A stretch of 26,808 nucleotides of DNA, from contig JBBRLP010000072.1 in NCBI GenBank assembly GCA_038231295.1, forward strand, positions 1-26,808, in the 5' to 3' direction. Below, one piece after another: positions 1 to 7,004 of the stretch (positions are counted from its first letter, which is position 1; every line of letters starts with the position of its first letter). This DNA is from JANXLO01 sp038231295. Lineage in GTDB: Bacteria > Armatimonadota > Chthonomonadetes > Chthonomonadales > Chthonomonadaceae. The notes under the pieces were generated by a model. The model ran no database searches, had not been told where the DNA came from, and saw only the letters and a list, made by a program, of their open reading frames with translations. The position numbers and the translations under genes were made by a program.

Positions 1-55
1 CAAAATCTTCGAGACGATCGCGCCACTCTTGGGCCAAGGCTTCTCTGGCAGTCAT
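1..55 (-). CDS. 5' end of an unidentified leftward gene (partial)
   Basis: Only the first 18 codons are in the window; they read MTAREALAQEWRDRLEDF and run off the left edge. The ATG (53-55) is preceded on the minus strand by a good Shine-Dalgarno sequence, GGAGGT, about seven bases upstream, which makes this a convincing start. The W-R-x-R-L-E-x-F pattern resembles the opening of small helix-turn-helix accessory proteins of transposons (IS66-type TnpA-like, 'WRxRLxxFxxSGLS'), but 18 residues are too few to claim that. It is divergent from the HNH gene at 147. Confidence 0.45.
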   Translation of the reverse strand, partial: MTAREALAQEWRDRLEDF

Positions 56-102
56 GGAAGGCACCTCCGATTTGAGATGCTTACATTCTACAAAATTACG
101 GA

Positions 103-118
103 CCACCTGAGAAGGTGG
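103..118. repeat. short hairpin between divergent genes
   Basis: CCACCT and AGGTGG form a perfect 6-bp stem with a GAGA loop, in the gap between the leftward partial gene and the HNH gene. It could be an operator or a leader hairpin for the HNH gene; nothing else supports a function. Confidence 0.3.
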
Positions 119-146
119 CAAATATTAGACGCTTACGTTTAAAATT

Positions 147-581
147 ATGTCAGGTCGCCTGATTGTAACGAACCAGAAGATACGCTTCATCTCTGATGGA
201 GGAGGCTTTGATTTTTCTCTGAGCAAGATTGGTTCCGTAGAGTTGGTGAACAACACCGGTATTAATCTTCGCCTCACACGGCAACAGGGTAATGGCTACT
301 ATGAAGTCTATTCCGCAGTTTTCCTCTATGAGATCATTAACGTACTTGTGAACCAGTTTCACCGACAGGTACTGTATGAGCAGGCATCGTCCCGAAGTAT
401 TCCACAACACATCAGGGGCGAAGTCTTTCAACGCTATCAGGGATGCTGCGCTCAGTGTCGGGCAAGAGAGTATTTGGAGTTCGATCACATCATCCCTGTC
501 AGTCGCGGTGGGGCAACATCGGTAGAAAATTTGCAGATTCTCTGCCGAGCTTGTAACTTGAAGAAATCAAACAAGATATAA
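147..581 (+). CDS. HNH endonuclease with PH/GRAM-like N-terminal segment
   Basis: The C-terminal half (residues about 85-144) is a compact HNH nuclease: a CxxC pair at C101/C104, the metal and catalytic D113-H114 in FDHIIPVSRGG, N128 in the ENLQ helix, a second CxxC at C133/C136 and a closing N137-LKK. That is a complete four-cysteine HNH fold of the McrA-like type, expected to cut or nick double-stranded DNA. Residues about 3-55 (GRLIVTNQKIRF, then short beta-strand-like stretches) resemble a bacterial PH/GRAM domain missing its first strands, so the protein may be N-terminally truncated. An in-frame TAG at 126-128 prevents upstream extension and no clear ribosome site precedes the ATG. The DNA here is more AT-rich than the rest of the window, suggesting transfer. 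Its role (defence, homing, or a mobile-element cargo) cannot be decided. Confidence 0.75.
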   Translation: MSGRLIVTNQKIRFISDGGGFDFSLSKIGSVELVNNTGINLRLTRQQGNGYYEVYSAVFLYEIINVLVNQFHRQVLYEQASSRSIPQHIRGEVFQRYQGCCAQCRAREYLEFDHIIPVSRGGATSVENLQILCRACNLKKSNKI

Positions 582-613
582 GCGAATCCAGGGCAGAATA
601 TGTGAAATCCCGT

Positions 614-682
614 TCAGATGAGGAAATAAGGTGCTACGTGCTTGAGGGCTGCAACGATAACGCTGGTATCGGAAAGTATCAT
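614..682 (-). pseudogene. vapC: truncated VapC (PIN-domain) toxin stump
   Basis: Five bases after the antitoxin stop codon an ATG opens a frame beginning MILSDTSVIVAALK, the classic first strand and helix of a VapC PIN domain, including the first catalytic acidic residue (D5). After about residue 14 the similarity ends; the frame continues for eight unrelated-looking residues and stops at 614-616. A normal VapC has about 130 residues and three further acidic residues, so this cannot be an active nuclease. The breakpoint lies close to where base composition shifts and to the end of the HNH gene, so an insertion or deletion from the left probably removed the toxin. The frame is too short for usual gene callers. 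Confidence 0.65.
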
Positions 683-686
683 CGTG

Positions 687-953
687 TCAGGTACGGCGAT
701 TCTTCGTTTCGCCGAACCCCTCCATGTACTTTGGATTCGTTGCTAAGTCATACGGCCCACTATCCACAAAGCCGATTTCTTGCAGGATGTCAGCGGCGCT
801 TTTGCCTCCATAGTCGCCTATTTGCTCCTCCGTCCCCGGTTGTGGATCGAAGACTTTGAGTTCAAGAATAGCGTCCGGGGGAATCTCGTTTCTGTGGCTG
901 AAAACCTCTTCGACGCTTCCCCGGTAAGTTCTGCTCGGCTGCAAAGTGGACAT
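687..953 (-). CDS. vapB: VapB-like antitoxin, partner of the truncated toxin
   Basis: This is an 88-residue protein. Its opening (TYRGSVEEVFSHRNEIPPDAILELKVF) matches the pattern of short antitoxin-like proteins in cyanobacteria and related phyla, in which a 'T-x-x-G-T/S-x-E-E-h-x-x-H' segment precedes a beta strand and a variable toxin-binding tail. The start at 951-953 is supported by AGGAGG on the minus strand about ten bases upstream, and a TACAAT hexamer lies further upstream. The gene directly downstream begins as a PIN toxin, which is the strongest evidence for antitoxin identity. Such antitoxins bind the toxin and usually repress their own promoter. With the toxin destroyed, this copy would be an orphan. 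The family name is inferred from context and pattern. Confidence 0.65.
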   Translation of the reverse strand: MSTLQPSRTYRGSVEEVFSHRNEIPPDAILELKVFDPQPGTEEQIGDYGGKSAADILQEIGFVDSGPYDLATNPKYMEGFGETKNRRT

Positions 954-1031
954 CGCGCAAACTCCTCCTGTTCGTGAATGGTCTATTGTATCCTACCTTT
1001 CAACTCCCCTTGCGATATGCCACTCCGACTG

Positions 1032-1841
1032 TCAGGCCGAGGGGTGGGTTTTGGCCCATTCGGCGAAGTCGGTACGCATCTCGTCTGTCCAGTTGCCGTC
1101 TACCTGACCGGAGGTGTAGCGGCCCTCGCGGATACGAATCTGGCCCCAGAAGTCTTCCAGGCGAGTGCGCTCCGAACGCTCGACGACCTCCTGCGCGAGA
1201 TGTGGCGGGATGAAGATGAGGCCCGACTCGGAGCCGAGTACCACGTCGCCGGGCAGGACGGTCGCGACGCCGATGCGGATGGCGACGTTCAGGCCCGTCA
1301 TGGTGACATCGGCGATGGCGGAGGCGTCTACGCCGCGTGCGAAGATGGAGATGTCGGGAATTTCGCGCAGGCGCACCAGATCACGAATGCCGCCGTCAAT
1401 CACCATCCCGGTCTTCGTCTTGTTGGCGATGGCCGTCCCCAGGTTGTCCCCAGCGAATGTGCCGTCCTTCACCTTGCCGAACAGGTCAATCACCACGACA
1501 TCGTTCTCGACGAGCGTATCAATGATCCAGGAGTTGTGCAGACCGACGGCGTTGCGCTGCTTGCCCCACTCCCCGATGACCACGTGCAGGTCGGGGCGCG
1601 TCGGGACGAACATCGCGGTCACCGCCCGGCCTACCAGCACACGCTCCGGGTGGACGTTCAGCCAGCCGCCCGCATACTGATTGAGGTAGCCGTGCTGTTT
1701 GAGAACCCCCCACGCCTCCTCGACCGTCACCAGTTTCATGCGGCGCAGCAGATCGTCCGGCACACACGGTCGGCCATCCGGGAAACGGTCGAACGGGTTC
1801 TGGGGCGTCAGGTGAACGATGTCTTCATAGCGGTTGAGCAT
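1032..1841 (-). CDS. RraA-like / HMG-aldolase-family protein
   Basis: The 269-residue product belongs to the RraA-like family (formerly annotated as dimethylmenaquinone methyltransferase), which includes divalent-metal-dependent 4-hydroxy-4-methyl-2-oxoglutarate/oxaloacetate aldolases. The core is visible: GDNLG at 131-135, VIDGGIRD at 147-154 with the Mg-binding R153-D154, and the typical closing strand PGDVVLGSESGLIFIP around 197-212. The N-terminal 60 residues and C-terminal tail make it longer than E. coli RraA (about 160). The start (ATG 1839-1841) is chosen for its GAGGAGG site; the frame is open further upstream but only over the previous gene's end. It is last in the leftward sugar-acid cluster, about 31 bases after the enolase-superfamily gene, so a retro-aldol cleavage or decarboxylation of a dehydrated sugar acid is a reasonable guess. 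Confidence 0.8.
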   Translation of the reverse strand: MLNRYEDIVHLTPQNPFDRFPDGRPCVPDDLLRRMKLVTVEEAWGVLKQHGYLNQYAGGWLNVHPERVLVGRAVTAMFVPTRPDLHVVIGEWGKQRNAVGLHNSWIIDTLVENDVVVIDLFGKVKDGTFAGDNLGTAIANKTKTGMVIDGGIRDLVRLREIPDISIFARGVDASAIADVTMTGLNVAIRIGVATVLPGDVVLGSESGLIFIPPHLAQEVVERSERTRLEDFWGQIRIREGRYTSGQVDGNWTDEMRTDFAEWAKTHPSA

Positions 1842-1872
1842 AGCGAAAATCCTCCTCGATAATCCCTCGTTG

Positions 1873-3111
1873 TCAGCTCCACAAACGGTCGGCGGAACGC
1901 TCGTTGTCCCACTCCGGCGTCGGCTCAAAGTAGCCCGGCTCCGCCAGATGCTGCTGCACGACCTCGTCATTCAGCGTAATTCCCAGACCCGGCGCATCCG
2001 GCACACGAATATAGCCGTTCTGGATAATCGGGCCGTCCACGCCCTGCACCAGATCGTTCCACCAGGGAATATCCACCGAATGGTTCTCCAGCACCAGGAA
2101 GTTCTCGGTCGCGGCGGCGCAGTGGACGTTCGCCATGCAGGAGACCGGCGTCCCGGCGAAATGCATCGCCATTGGAATACCGTAGTCCTGCGCGATGTCG
2201 CCGATCTTTTTGGTCTCCAGAATGCCCCCGGAAGTCGCGAGGTCGGGATGGATGACATCTACCGCGTGATGACGGCATAGTACCTCGAAGCCCTCCTTGA
2301 GATAGATGTCCTCTCCGGTGCAGGTAGGCAGATGGATGGAATCGGTGAGGCGCTTCCAGAGGTCGGTGTACTGCCAGGGAATCATGTCTTCCAGCCAGGC
2401 GATATTGTAGGGTTCCAGCGCCTTGCCCAGGCGAATACAGGAGTTGATGCCGACGTGTCCAAAGTGGTCAATCGCCAGCGGAATCTCCATCCCGATGAGG
2501 CGGCGTACCTCCGCCACATACTCGGCCATCAGGCGGAGATGCGTGTCGCTGATCTCGATGCCGGTGAACATGTGCTGCGTTTTTAGGACATCGCGGATGC
2601 TCAGGTGCGGCGCGACGGTGGGCGGGCCGACAATGGTCTGGAGGATGTTGTCGCGGATGCTGGCTCTGGTGAAGTCCATCTTGAGGAAGGTGAAGCCCTC
2701 GTCCATGCGCCGCTTCAGATGCGCGGCGGTGACGGCGGGATCGGCGGACATCTCCGTGTCGGCATAGCACCGGATAGTGTCCCGAAACTTGCCGCCGAGC
2801 AGTTGGTAGACCGGAACGCCGTAGACCTTGCCGACGATGTCCCAGAGTGCCATCTCGACCGCACAGACGCCACCGCCCTGCCGTGCGTGAAACCCGAACT
2901 GCTTGATCTTGCGAAACAGCCGGTCCACATCGCAGGGGTTCTCGCCGAGCAGGCGGCTTTTCAGCATCAGTGCATAGGTCTTGCTCGCCCCGTCGCGCAC
3001 TTCCCCCAGGCCATAGATGCCCTGGTTGGTATCAATACGGATGAGCGGACAGGTCATCGGCGCTTTGCCCACAACGGCGACGCGCAGGTCGGTGATTTGC
3101 AGAGATTTCAT
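1873..3111 (-). CDS. enolase-superfamily (mandelate racemase/muconate lactonizing type) acid-sugar dehydratase
   Basis: The 412-residue protein has the N-terminal capping domain (ending near AVEMALWDIVGK, 84-95) and the modified TIM barrel of the MR/MLE superfamily. Likely metal ligands are D215 (in LAIDHFGH), E241 (in WLED) and E267 (in TGED). D290 with H317 (HPDLATSGGI... MHFAG) would be the Asp-His general-base pair and E342 the closing acid. This arrangement is that of galactonate/mannonate/gluconate-type dehydratases, which convert an aldonate or uronate to a 2-keto-3-deoxy acid using Mg2+. The start (3109-3111) overlaps the stop of the upstream dehydratase by ATGA; a longer frame to 3198 lies wholly inside that gene and is not preferred. 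About 70 residues separate K144 from D215, longer than usual. The substrate cannot be read from sequence. Confidence 0.85.
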   Translation of the reverse strand: MKSLQITDLRVAVVGKAPMTCPLIRIDTNQGIYGLGEVRDGASKTYALMLKSRLLGENPCDVDRLFRKIKQFGFHARQGGGVCAVEMALWDIVGKVYGVPVYQLLGGKFRDTIRCYADTEMSADPAVTAAHLKRRMDEGFTFLKMDFTRASIRDNILQTIVGPPTVAPHLSIRDVLKTQHMFTGIEISDTHLRLMAEYVAEVRRLIGMEIPLAIDHFGHVGINSCIRLGKALEPYNIAWLEDMIPWQYTDLWKRLTDSIHLPTCTGEDIYLKEGFEVLCRHHAVDVIHPDLATSGGILETKKIGDIAQDYGIPMAMHFAGTPVSCMANVHCAAATENFLVLENHSVDIPWWNDLVQGVDGPIIQNGYIRVPDAPGLGITLNDEVVQQHLAEPGYFEPTPEWDNERSADRLWS

Positions 3112-4091
3112 TGAGGCGGGGTCTCCCGGCCGTAGACGGCCTCGCGCAGCCCGGTGATGTAGCCGAGGGCCAGCAGGCGTCCGGTACTGGAGTAGCACGG
3201 GTTGTCGTTGCTGTCGCCTTCCAGCGTCGGGACATGATCGGGGCGCAGTACGCCGTCGAAACCGACCTCGTGGTACGCCCTCATACAGGCCAGCATATCT
3301 GTCTTCCCCAGGTCGTGGAAAGTCTCGACGAAATTGTCTGGTGTCCCACGCACGTCTCGGAAATGGACGAAGAAAATCTTACCCTGCCTGCCGAAATGTC
3401 GGATCACGCCGGGCAGGTCGTCAGTCATCAGGGTGAAGTTGCCCTGACACAGGGTCAGGCCGTTGCACTCGCTCGGCACGAGGTCTATTGCCCGCTGAAA
3501 CGCCTCCACCGTTCGCATGATTCGCCCGATACCCCGGAGAGGCGACAGGGGCGGATCGTCGGGATGTAGCGCCAGTTTCACGCCAGCCTTCTCCGCGACC
3601 GGGACGACCCGGCGCAGGAAGTAGCCGAAGTTCTCCCACAGGCGCTCTTCCGGCACTTCGCCGTATTCCGTCAATGGCTGACCGCGCAGAGCATCCGCGC
3701 TGAAACCGGTCACCAGCGCGCCACCCCGCGCCGGGATATTGACGGCGGTCCGCATCCAACCGAAGACCGCCATGAAGTTGTAGCAGATCACGGGGATGTT
3801 CAGTTCTCCCATGCTGCGGAGCATCGTGCAGAACAGGTCAATCTCTTCATCCCGTCCCGGCAGGCCCAGCCGAATCTTCTGCATCGGCGGGCTGCACTCC
3901 ATGACTGCAAGTTCCAGGCCCGCACGTTCGAATCGCTCTTTCAGGGCGCGGAGCGGCGCGAGTTCCCAGGGCCGTTCTGGCAGCGATGCCTCGGGGCGAA
4001 AGAGACCCACCGCGTGGGTCGCCCCCGCCTGCCTGGACAGCGTCCAGAGCGGCGAAGGCTCCCACGGCAGCATCTCGGCGAGTTTAATCAT
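3108..4091 (-). CDS. uxuA: mannonate dehydratase (UxuA-like)
   Basis: The product (327 residues from this start) is a xylose-isomerase-like TIM barrel with the mannonate dehydratase signature set: H176-PDDPP, C215-QGNF, H243-FRDV and R283-PDHVP. In UxuA the Cys and His residues hold the metal (Mn2+/Fe2+) that dehydrates D-mannonate to 2-keto-3-deoxygluconate in hexuronate catabolism. It is shorter than E. coli UxuA (about 394). The start is uncertain: GGAGG at 4104-4108 abuts an ATG at 4101-4103 but is 12 bases from the ATG at 4089-4091. The MIKLAEMLPW opening resembles homologues, so the inner start is preferred. The stop overlaps the next gene by four bases, implying translational coupling with the enolase-superfamily dehydratase. 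Confidence 0.85.
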   Translation of the reverse strand: MIKLAEMLPWEPSPLWTLSRQAGATHAVGLFRPEASLPERPWELAPLRALKERFERAGLELAVMECSPPMQKIRLGLPGRDEEIDLFCTMLRSMGELNIPVICYNFMAVFGWMRTAVNIPARGGALVTGFSADALRGQPLTEYGEVPEERLWENFGYFLRRVVPVAEKAGVKLALHPDDPPLSPLRGIGRIMRTVEAFQRAIDLVPSECNGLTLCQGNFTLMTDDLPGVIRHFGRQGKIFFVHFRDVRGTPDNFVETFHDLGKTDMLACMRAYHEVGFDGVLRPDHVPTLEGDSNDNPCYSSTGRLLALGYITGLREAVYGRETPPQ

Positions 4092-4161
4092 TCGTTTCTT
4101 CATCCTCCAGCGTCTTTGCCGGACGGCCTGCTGCCTGCGCGGTGCAGAAGCGTCCGTGTCT

Positions 4162-5043
4162 CTAGGCCGCCAGCGCGGTCAGGGCGTGGAACTCCGCTTC
4201 GGTCAGCGTGAGCTGCGCGGCCGCCGTGTTCTCGTCGAGGTGGGCGACGGAGGAGGTACCGGGAATCGGCAGCATGACCGGCGAACGCTTGAGCAGCCAG
4301 GCCAGCGCCAACTGTGCGACGGAGGCGTGATGGCTCTTCGCCGCCGAATCGAGAATGCCGCCGGGCCGCGCCAGATCGCCCGCTGCCACGGGAAACCAGG
4401 GGATGAATCCCAGGCTGTGCTGTTCACAGTAGTCCAGAACCTTCTCCGACTGACGGTTCGCCAGGTTGTAGAGGTTCTGCACGGAGACAATCGGGACAAG
4501 GGCGTTCGCGCTCTCGATCTGTTCCACCGAGACCTCGGAAAGCCCGATGTGCCGGATTTTGCCTTCCGCCTGCATCTCCTTCAAGACGCCCATCTGATCC
4601 TCTAATGGAACCTTCGCGTCTATGCGGTGCAGTTGATACAGGTCAATCCGCTCCAGTCGCAGGCGGCGCAGGCTCATCTCGACGCACTGCCGCAGATATT
4701 CCGGCCTGCCCACCGGCTGCCACGCATCCGGCCCCTGTCGTGTCAGTCCGCCTTTCGTCGCGATCACCAGTCCTGCCGGGTAGGGGTGCAGCGTCTCGGC
4801 GATCAGCATCTCCGAAACATCCGGGCCATAGGCGTCCGCCGTATCTATGAAATCTATCCCGAGTTCGATGGCCCGGCGCAGAACGCGCTTCGCCTCGTCC
4901 CGATCCTTCGGTTCGCCCCATACCCCTCGCCCGGTGATCCGCATCGCCCCAAAACCAAGGCGGCGCACCGGCAGGTCGCCGCCAATCCGAAAGGTGCCGG
5001 ACGCGGCAGCGACGGGCGCCGCCGAAGTCGTCGTTTCGCTCAT
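4162..5043 (-). CDS. aldo/keto reductase
   Basis: This is a 293-residue NAD(P)H-dependent oxidoreductase of the aldo/keto reductase superfamily. The catalytic tetrad is intact: D67 and Y72 in IDTADAYG, K97 in ATKGG and H139 in LYQLHRID. The C-terminal cofactor loop is recognisable around LLKRSPVMLPIPGTSSVAHLDEN. The sequence most resembles bacterial 'oxidoreductase' AKRs that act on small aldehydes or ketones. A low-complexity tail of about 17 residues precedes the barrel; the start is supported by AAGGAG nine bases upstream. It is first in the leftward sugar-acid cluster, about 70 bases ahead of the mannonate dehydratase, so a role in reducing a uronate or aldose intermediate is plausible but unproven. 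Confidence 0.85.
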   Translation of the reverse strand: MSETTTSAAPVAAASGTFRIGGDLPVRRLGFGAMRITGRGVWGEPKDRDEAKRVLRRAIELGIDFIDTADAYGPDVSEMLIAETLHPYPAGLVIATKGGLTRQGPDAWQPVGRPEYLRQCVEMSLRRLRLERIDLYQLHRIDAKVPLEDQMGVLKEMQAEGKIRHIGLSEVSVEQIESANALVPIVSVQNLYNLANRQSEKVLDYCEQHSLGFIPWFPVAAGDLARPGGILDSAAKSHHASVAQLALAWLLKRSPVMLPIPGTSSVAHLDENTAAAQLTLTEAEFHALTALAA

Positions 5044-5970
5044 TCAGTTGTCTCCTTCTCAGGCTGGCAGGGGGGGGTTGACAGAACTGCCGGGCCGGGA
5101 GGCCGGATCGTCACGGTTCCGGCTCTCTCCGGTTGTATTGTGTTTCTCCTGCGCGAACTCCTCTGCAAAAATACCGGCAGGACGATTTCCCCACTGCTCG
5201 TTATGTTCTCGCCCCGATTCCGGAGAGAGGTGCAAACGGAGGTGTTGCTGCCTCTCTGATACCTTCCCGTTAAAGACACCTGTCAAAGACACCTGCGCGT
5301 GAGGGGCAGGGGCGATAATGAGAAACTCCCCTTACGCAGACGAGCTGTTCTTCTGTCTGACAGCGGACTAAAGTCCTCTGCTGAACGGCCTGCGGCCAAG
5401 TTTCCTTCGGAAACGTCCAAACCGTCAGTATCTGCTTTTGCATCCAACAAATCTTGTGGCGAAGGGATACGTCCGCAGGACGTTTGGCCGAAGGTCAGTC
5501 AGCGGAGGAGTTCACTCCGCCGAATCTGTGTACGAGGGAATAGGGCGACTGCGTAAGGTGAGCTGGTAAGAGAACCCTACCCGGAAGGGAAGCAAAGGTG
5601 AAAGCCCTCCGTTTAACTCTGTAACGTAGCGGCGTTACGCAGTTTGACGCGGGCCTAATGCCCGCTCCGCTGTAGCGGACAGCAGGCTTCGCGTGGCGGC
5701 TGTGCGGTGATGGAAAGAATCGGGAGTATTGGGGTAGAATAGTGGGGTACAAAGAGGTTTTCTCGCGACAGGAGACCTCGCCACTTTGACGTGTTCTCGA
5801 AATCGCGTTCAGTTCTTGTCGGGAGTCACCGGCGGGGCGCGGGCGCGGGTATACTGAAGTCGAGGGCGCGGGGACGCTGGCAGGCCGTAAACCGACTATG
5901 CCGGACGCCAGAATGTGCGACGGCGGCATCACCTGCCGACCGAACGCCACCCTATGAGAGGAAGAACCGG
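5044..5970. other. gene-free, hairpin-rich intergenic region
   Basis: No open frame here looks like a gene: the candidates are short, lack ribosome sites or are arginine/serine-rich shadows. From about 5365 to 5679 the sequence is a chain of short palindromes: GGACT/AGTCC (5365-5376), GTTTCC/GGAAAC (5400-5414), ACGTCC/GGACGT (5469-5483), GCGGAG/CTCCGC (5502-5520), GTAACG/CGTTAC (5621-5638), GCGGGC/GCCCGC (5649-5665) and TCCGCT/AGCGGA (5666-5679). It separates the divergent sugar-acid and pdh operons, so both promoters should lie here, but I found no convincing -35/-10 pair. It matches no structured RNA I recognise. Confidence 0.6.
5365..5679. repeat. cluster of at least seven short hairpins
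   Basis: Seven perfect 5- to 6-bp-stem palindromes with 2-7-nt loops occur within about 315 bases. Two of them (5396-5414 and, on the other strand, 5469-5488) carry the GCCAA-plus-hairpin core found at other intergenic sites in this window. This looks like an accumulation of REP-like units rather than a single structured RNA. Confidence 0.6.
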
Positions 5971-6981
5971 ATGGCTAATACGACTGTCGAACGTCCTGCG
6001 GGAGACGAGTTTCAGAGCAGCGAACTGACCGACATCTACCGCCTTATGCTTTTGATTCGCCGATTGGAAGAGTCCGTCTATCGTAAATTTCACGAGGCTA
6101 AGATCGGCGGCTACCTGCATCGTTACGACGGAATGGAAGCCCTCGTAGTCGGGATTATCCCGCAGCTGCGTCTCCCCGGCGATAAAGTTCTCTGCACCTA
6201 CCGCGACCATGCCCACGCCCTCGCCTGCGGCACCTCCGCCAAAGCGATCATGGCCGAACTCATGGGACGCGCCACCGGCTGCGCCCTCGGCAAGGGCGGC
6301 TCCATGCACCTTACCGACCCCGACCGGGGCTTCCTCGGCGGGGACGGCATTGTCGGTGGCCCGGTACCGATTTCCCTCGGCGTCGGCTACGCGCTCAAGT
6401 ACAAGGGCGAAGGCAACATTTGCGTCTGCTATTTCGGCGACGGCGCGATGAATCAGGGCGGGGTGCACGAAGCGTTCAACATGGTTGGACTCTACAAGCT
6501 CCCCGTCCTTTATGTTTTGGAGAACAACCAGTACGCCATGGGAACCTCCGTCGAACGCTCTACCGGTCAGCCCGATTTTGTCCTCAAGGCGAAAGCGCAC
6601 GGCATCGAGGGCGAAAAAGTGGATGGCATGGACTACTTCACGGTGCGCGACACCGTCAAACGCGCCATCGCCCGCATCCGCGAGACCGGCGAAGCCTACT
6701 TCCTGGAGATGGACTGCTACCGGTTCGTCGGGCATGGCATTGGCGACGACAACACCAAAGCCTGGATGACCTACCGCAATGAGGAAGAGGTCAACGAGTG
6801 GCGGCAGCGCGACCCGCTCCTGCGTATGCGCGACACACTGGAAGCGAAGGGCCTGATTACGCCCGACGAGGCCGAGCGACTGGACAAAGAGGTGCGCGAA
6901 GAGGTCGAAGAGGCTGTCGCGTTCGCCGAAGCCAGTCCCGAACCCCCGCTCGACAGCCTGTACGAAAACGTTTTCTCCTAA
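5971..6981 (+). CDS. pdhA: pyruvate dehydrogenase E1 component, alpha subunit
   Basis: This is the 336-residue alpha chain of a heterotetrameric thiamine-diphosphate-dependent 2-oxoacid dehydrogenase. The ThDP/Mg motif begins at G156-D157-G158 (GDGAMNQGG) and closes with ENNQYAMGT about 30 residues later. The phosphorylation-loop region YRFVGHGIGDD and the RDPLLRMRD segment are also present. Starting at 5971 uses GAGGAAG about nine bases upstream; a longer frame from 5791 lacks family similarity and would add a meaningless leader. Genes for E1beta and E2 follow at 23-base gaps, so this is an operon. Pyruvate is the default substrate, but acetoin dehydrogenase and branched-chain 2-oxoacid complexes have the same architecture and cannot be excluded from sequence reading alone. 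Confidence 0.9.
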   Translation: MANTTVERPAGDEFQSSELTDIYRLMLLIRRLEESVYRKFHEAKIGGYLHRYDGMEALVVGIIPQLRLPGDKVLCTYRDHAHALACGTSAKAIMAELMGRATGCALGKGGSMHLTDPDRGFLGGDGIVGGPVPISLGVGYALKYKGEGNICVCYFGDGAMNQGGVHEAFNMVGLYKLPVLYVLENNQYAMGTSVERSTGQPDFVLKAKAHGIEGEKVDGMDYFTVRDTVKRAIARIRETGEAYFLEMDCYRFVGHGIGDDNTKAWMTYRNEEEVNEWRQRDPLLRMRDTLEAKGLITPDEAERLDKEVREEVEEAVAFAEASPEPPLDSLYENVFS

Positions 6982-7004
6982 CCTTGAAGGAACTCAGATA
7001 ACTT

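Noticed and set aside
978..1862. A 294-codon plus-strand frame opposite the RraA-like gene
   Set aside because: The minus-strand protein has conserved aldolase motifs; this is its high-GC shadow.
5040..5292. Two overlapping short minus-strand frames upstream of the aldo/keto reductase
   Set aside because: They have low-complexity translations, no ribosome sites and no conserved-looking segments.
5540..5640. A possible small SRP-like or other structured RNA (purine-rich GGAAGGGAAGC stretch)
   Set aside because: The conserved GGUCAGG and AGCAGYC blocks of SRP RNA are not both present in the right order; tmRNA and RNase P signatures are also absent.
5791..5970. Extended N-terminus of the E1alpha frame starting at 5791
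   Set aside because: The extra residues do not resemble E1alpha proteins; the ATG at 5971 has a good ribosome site and the expected length.
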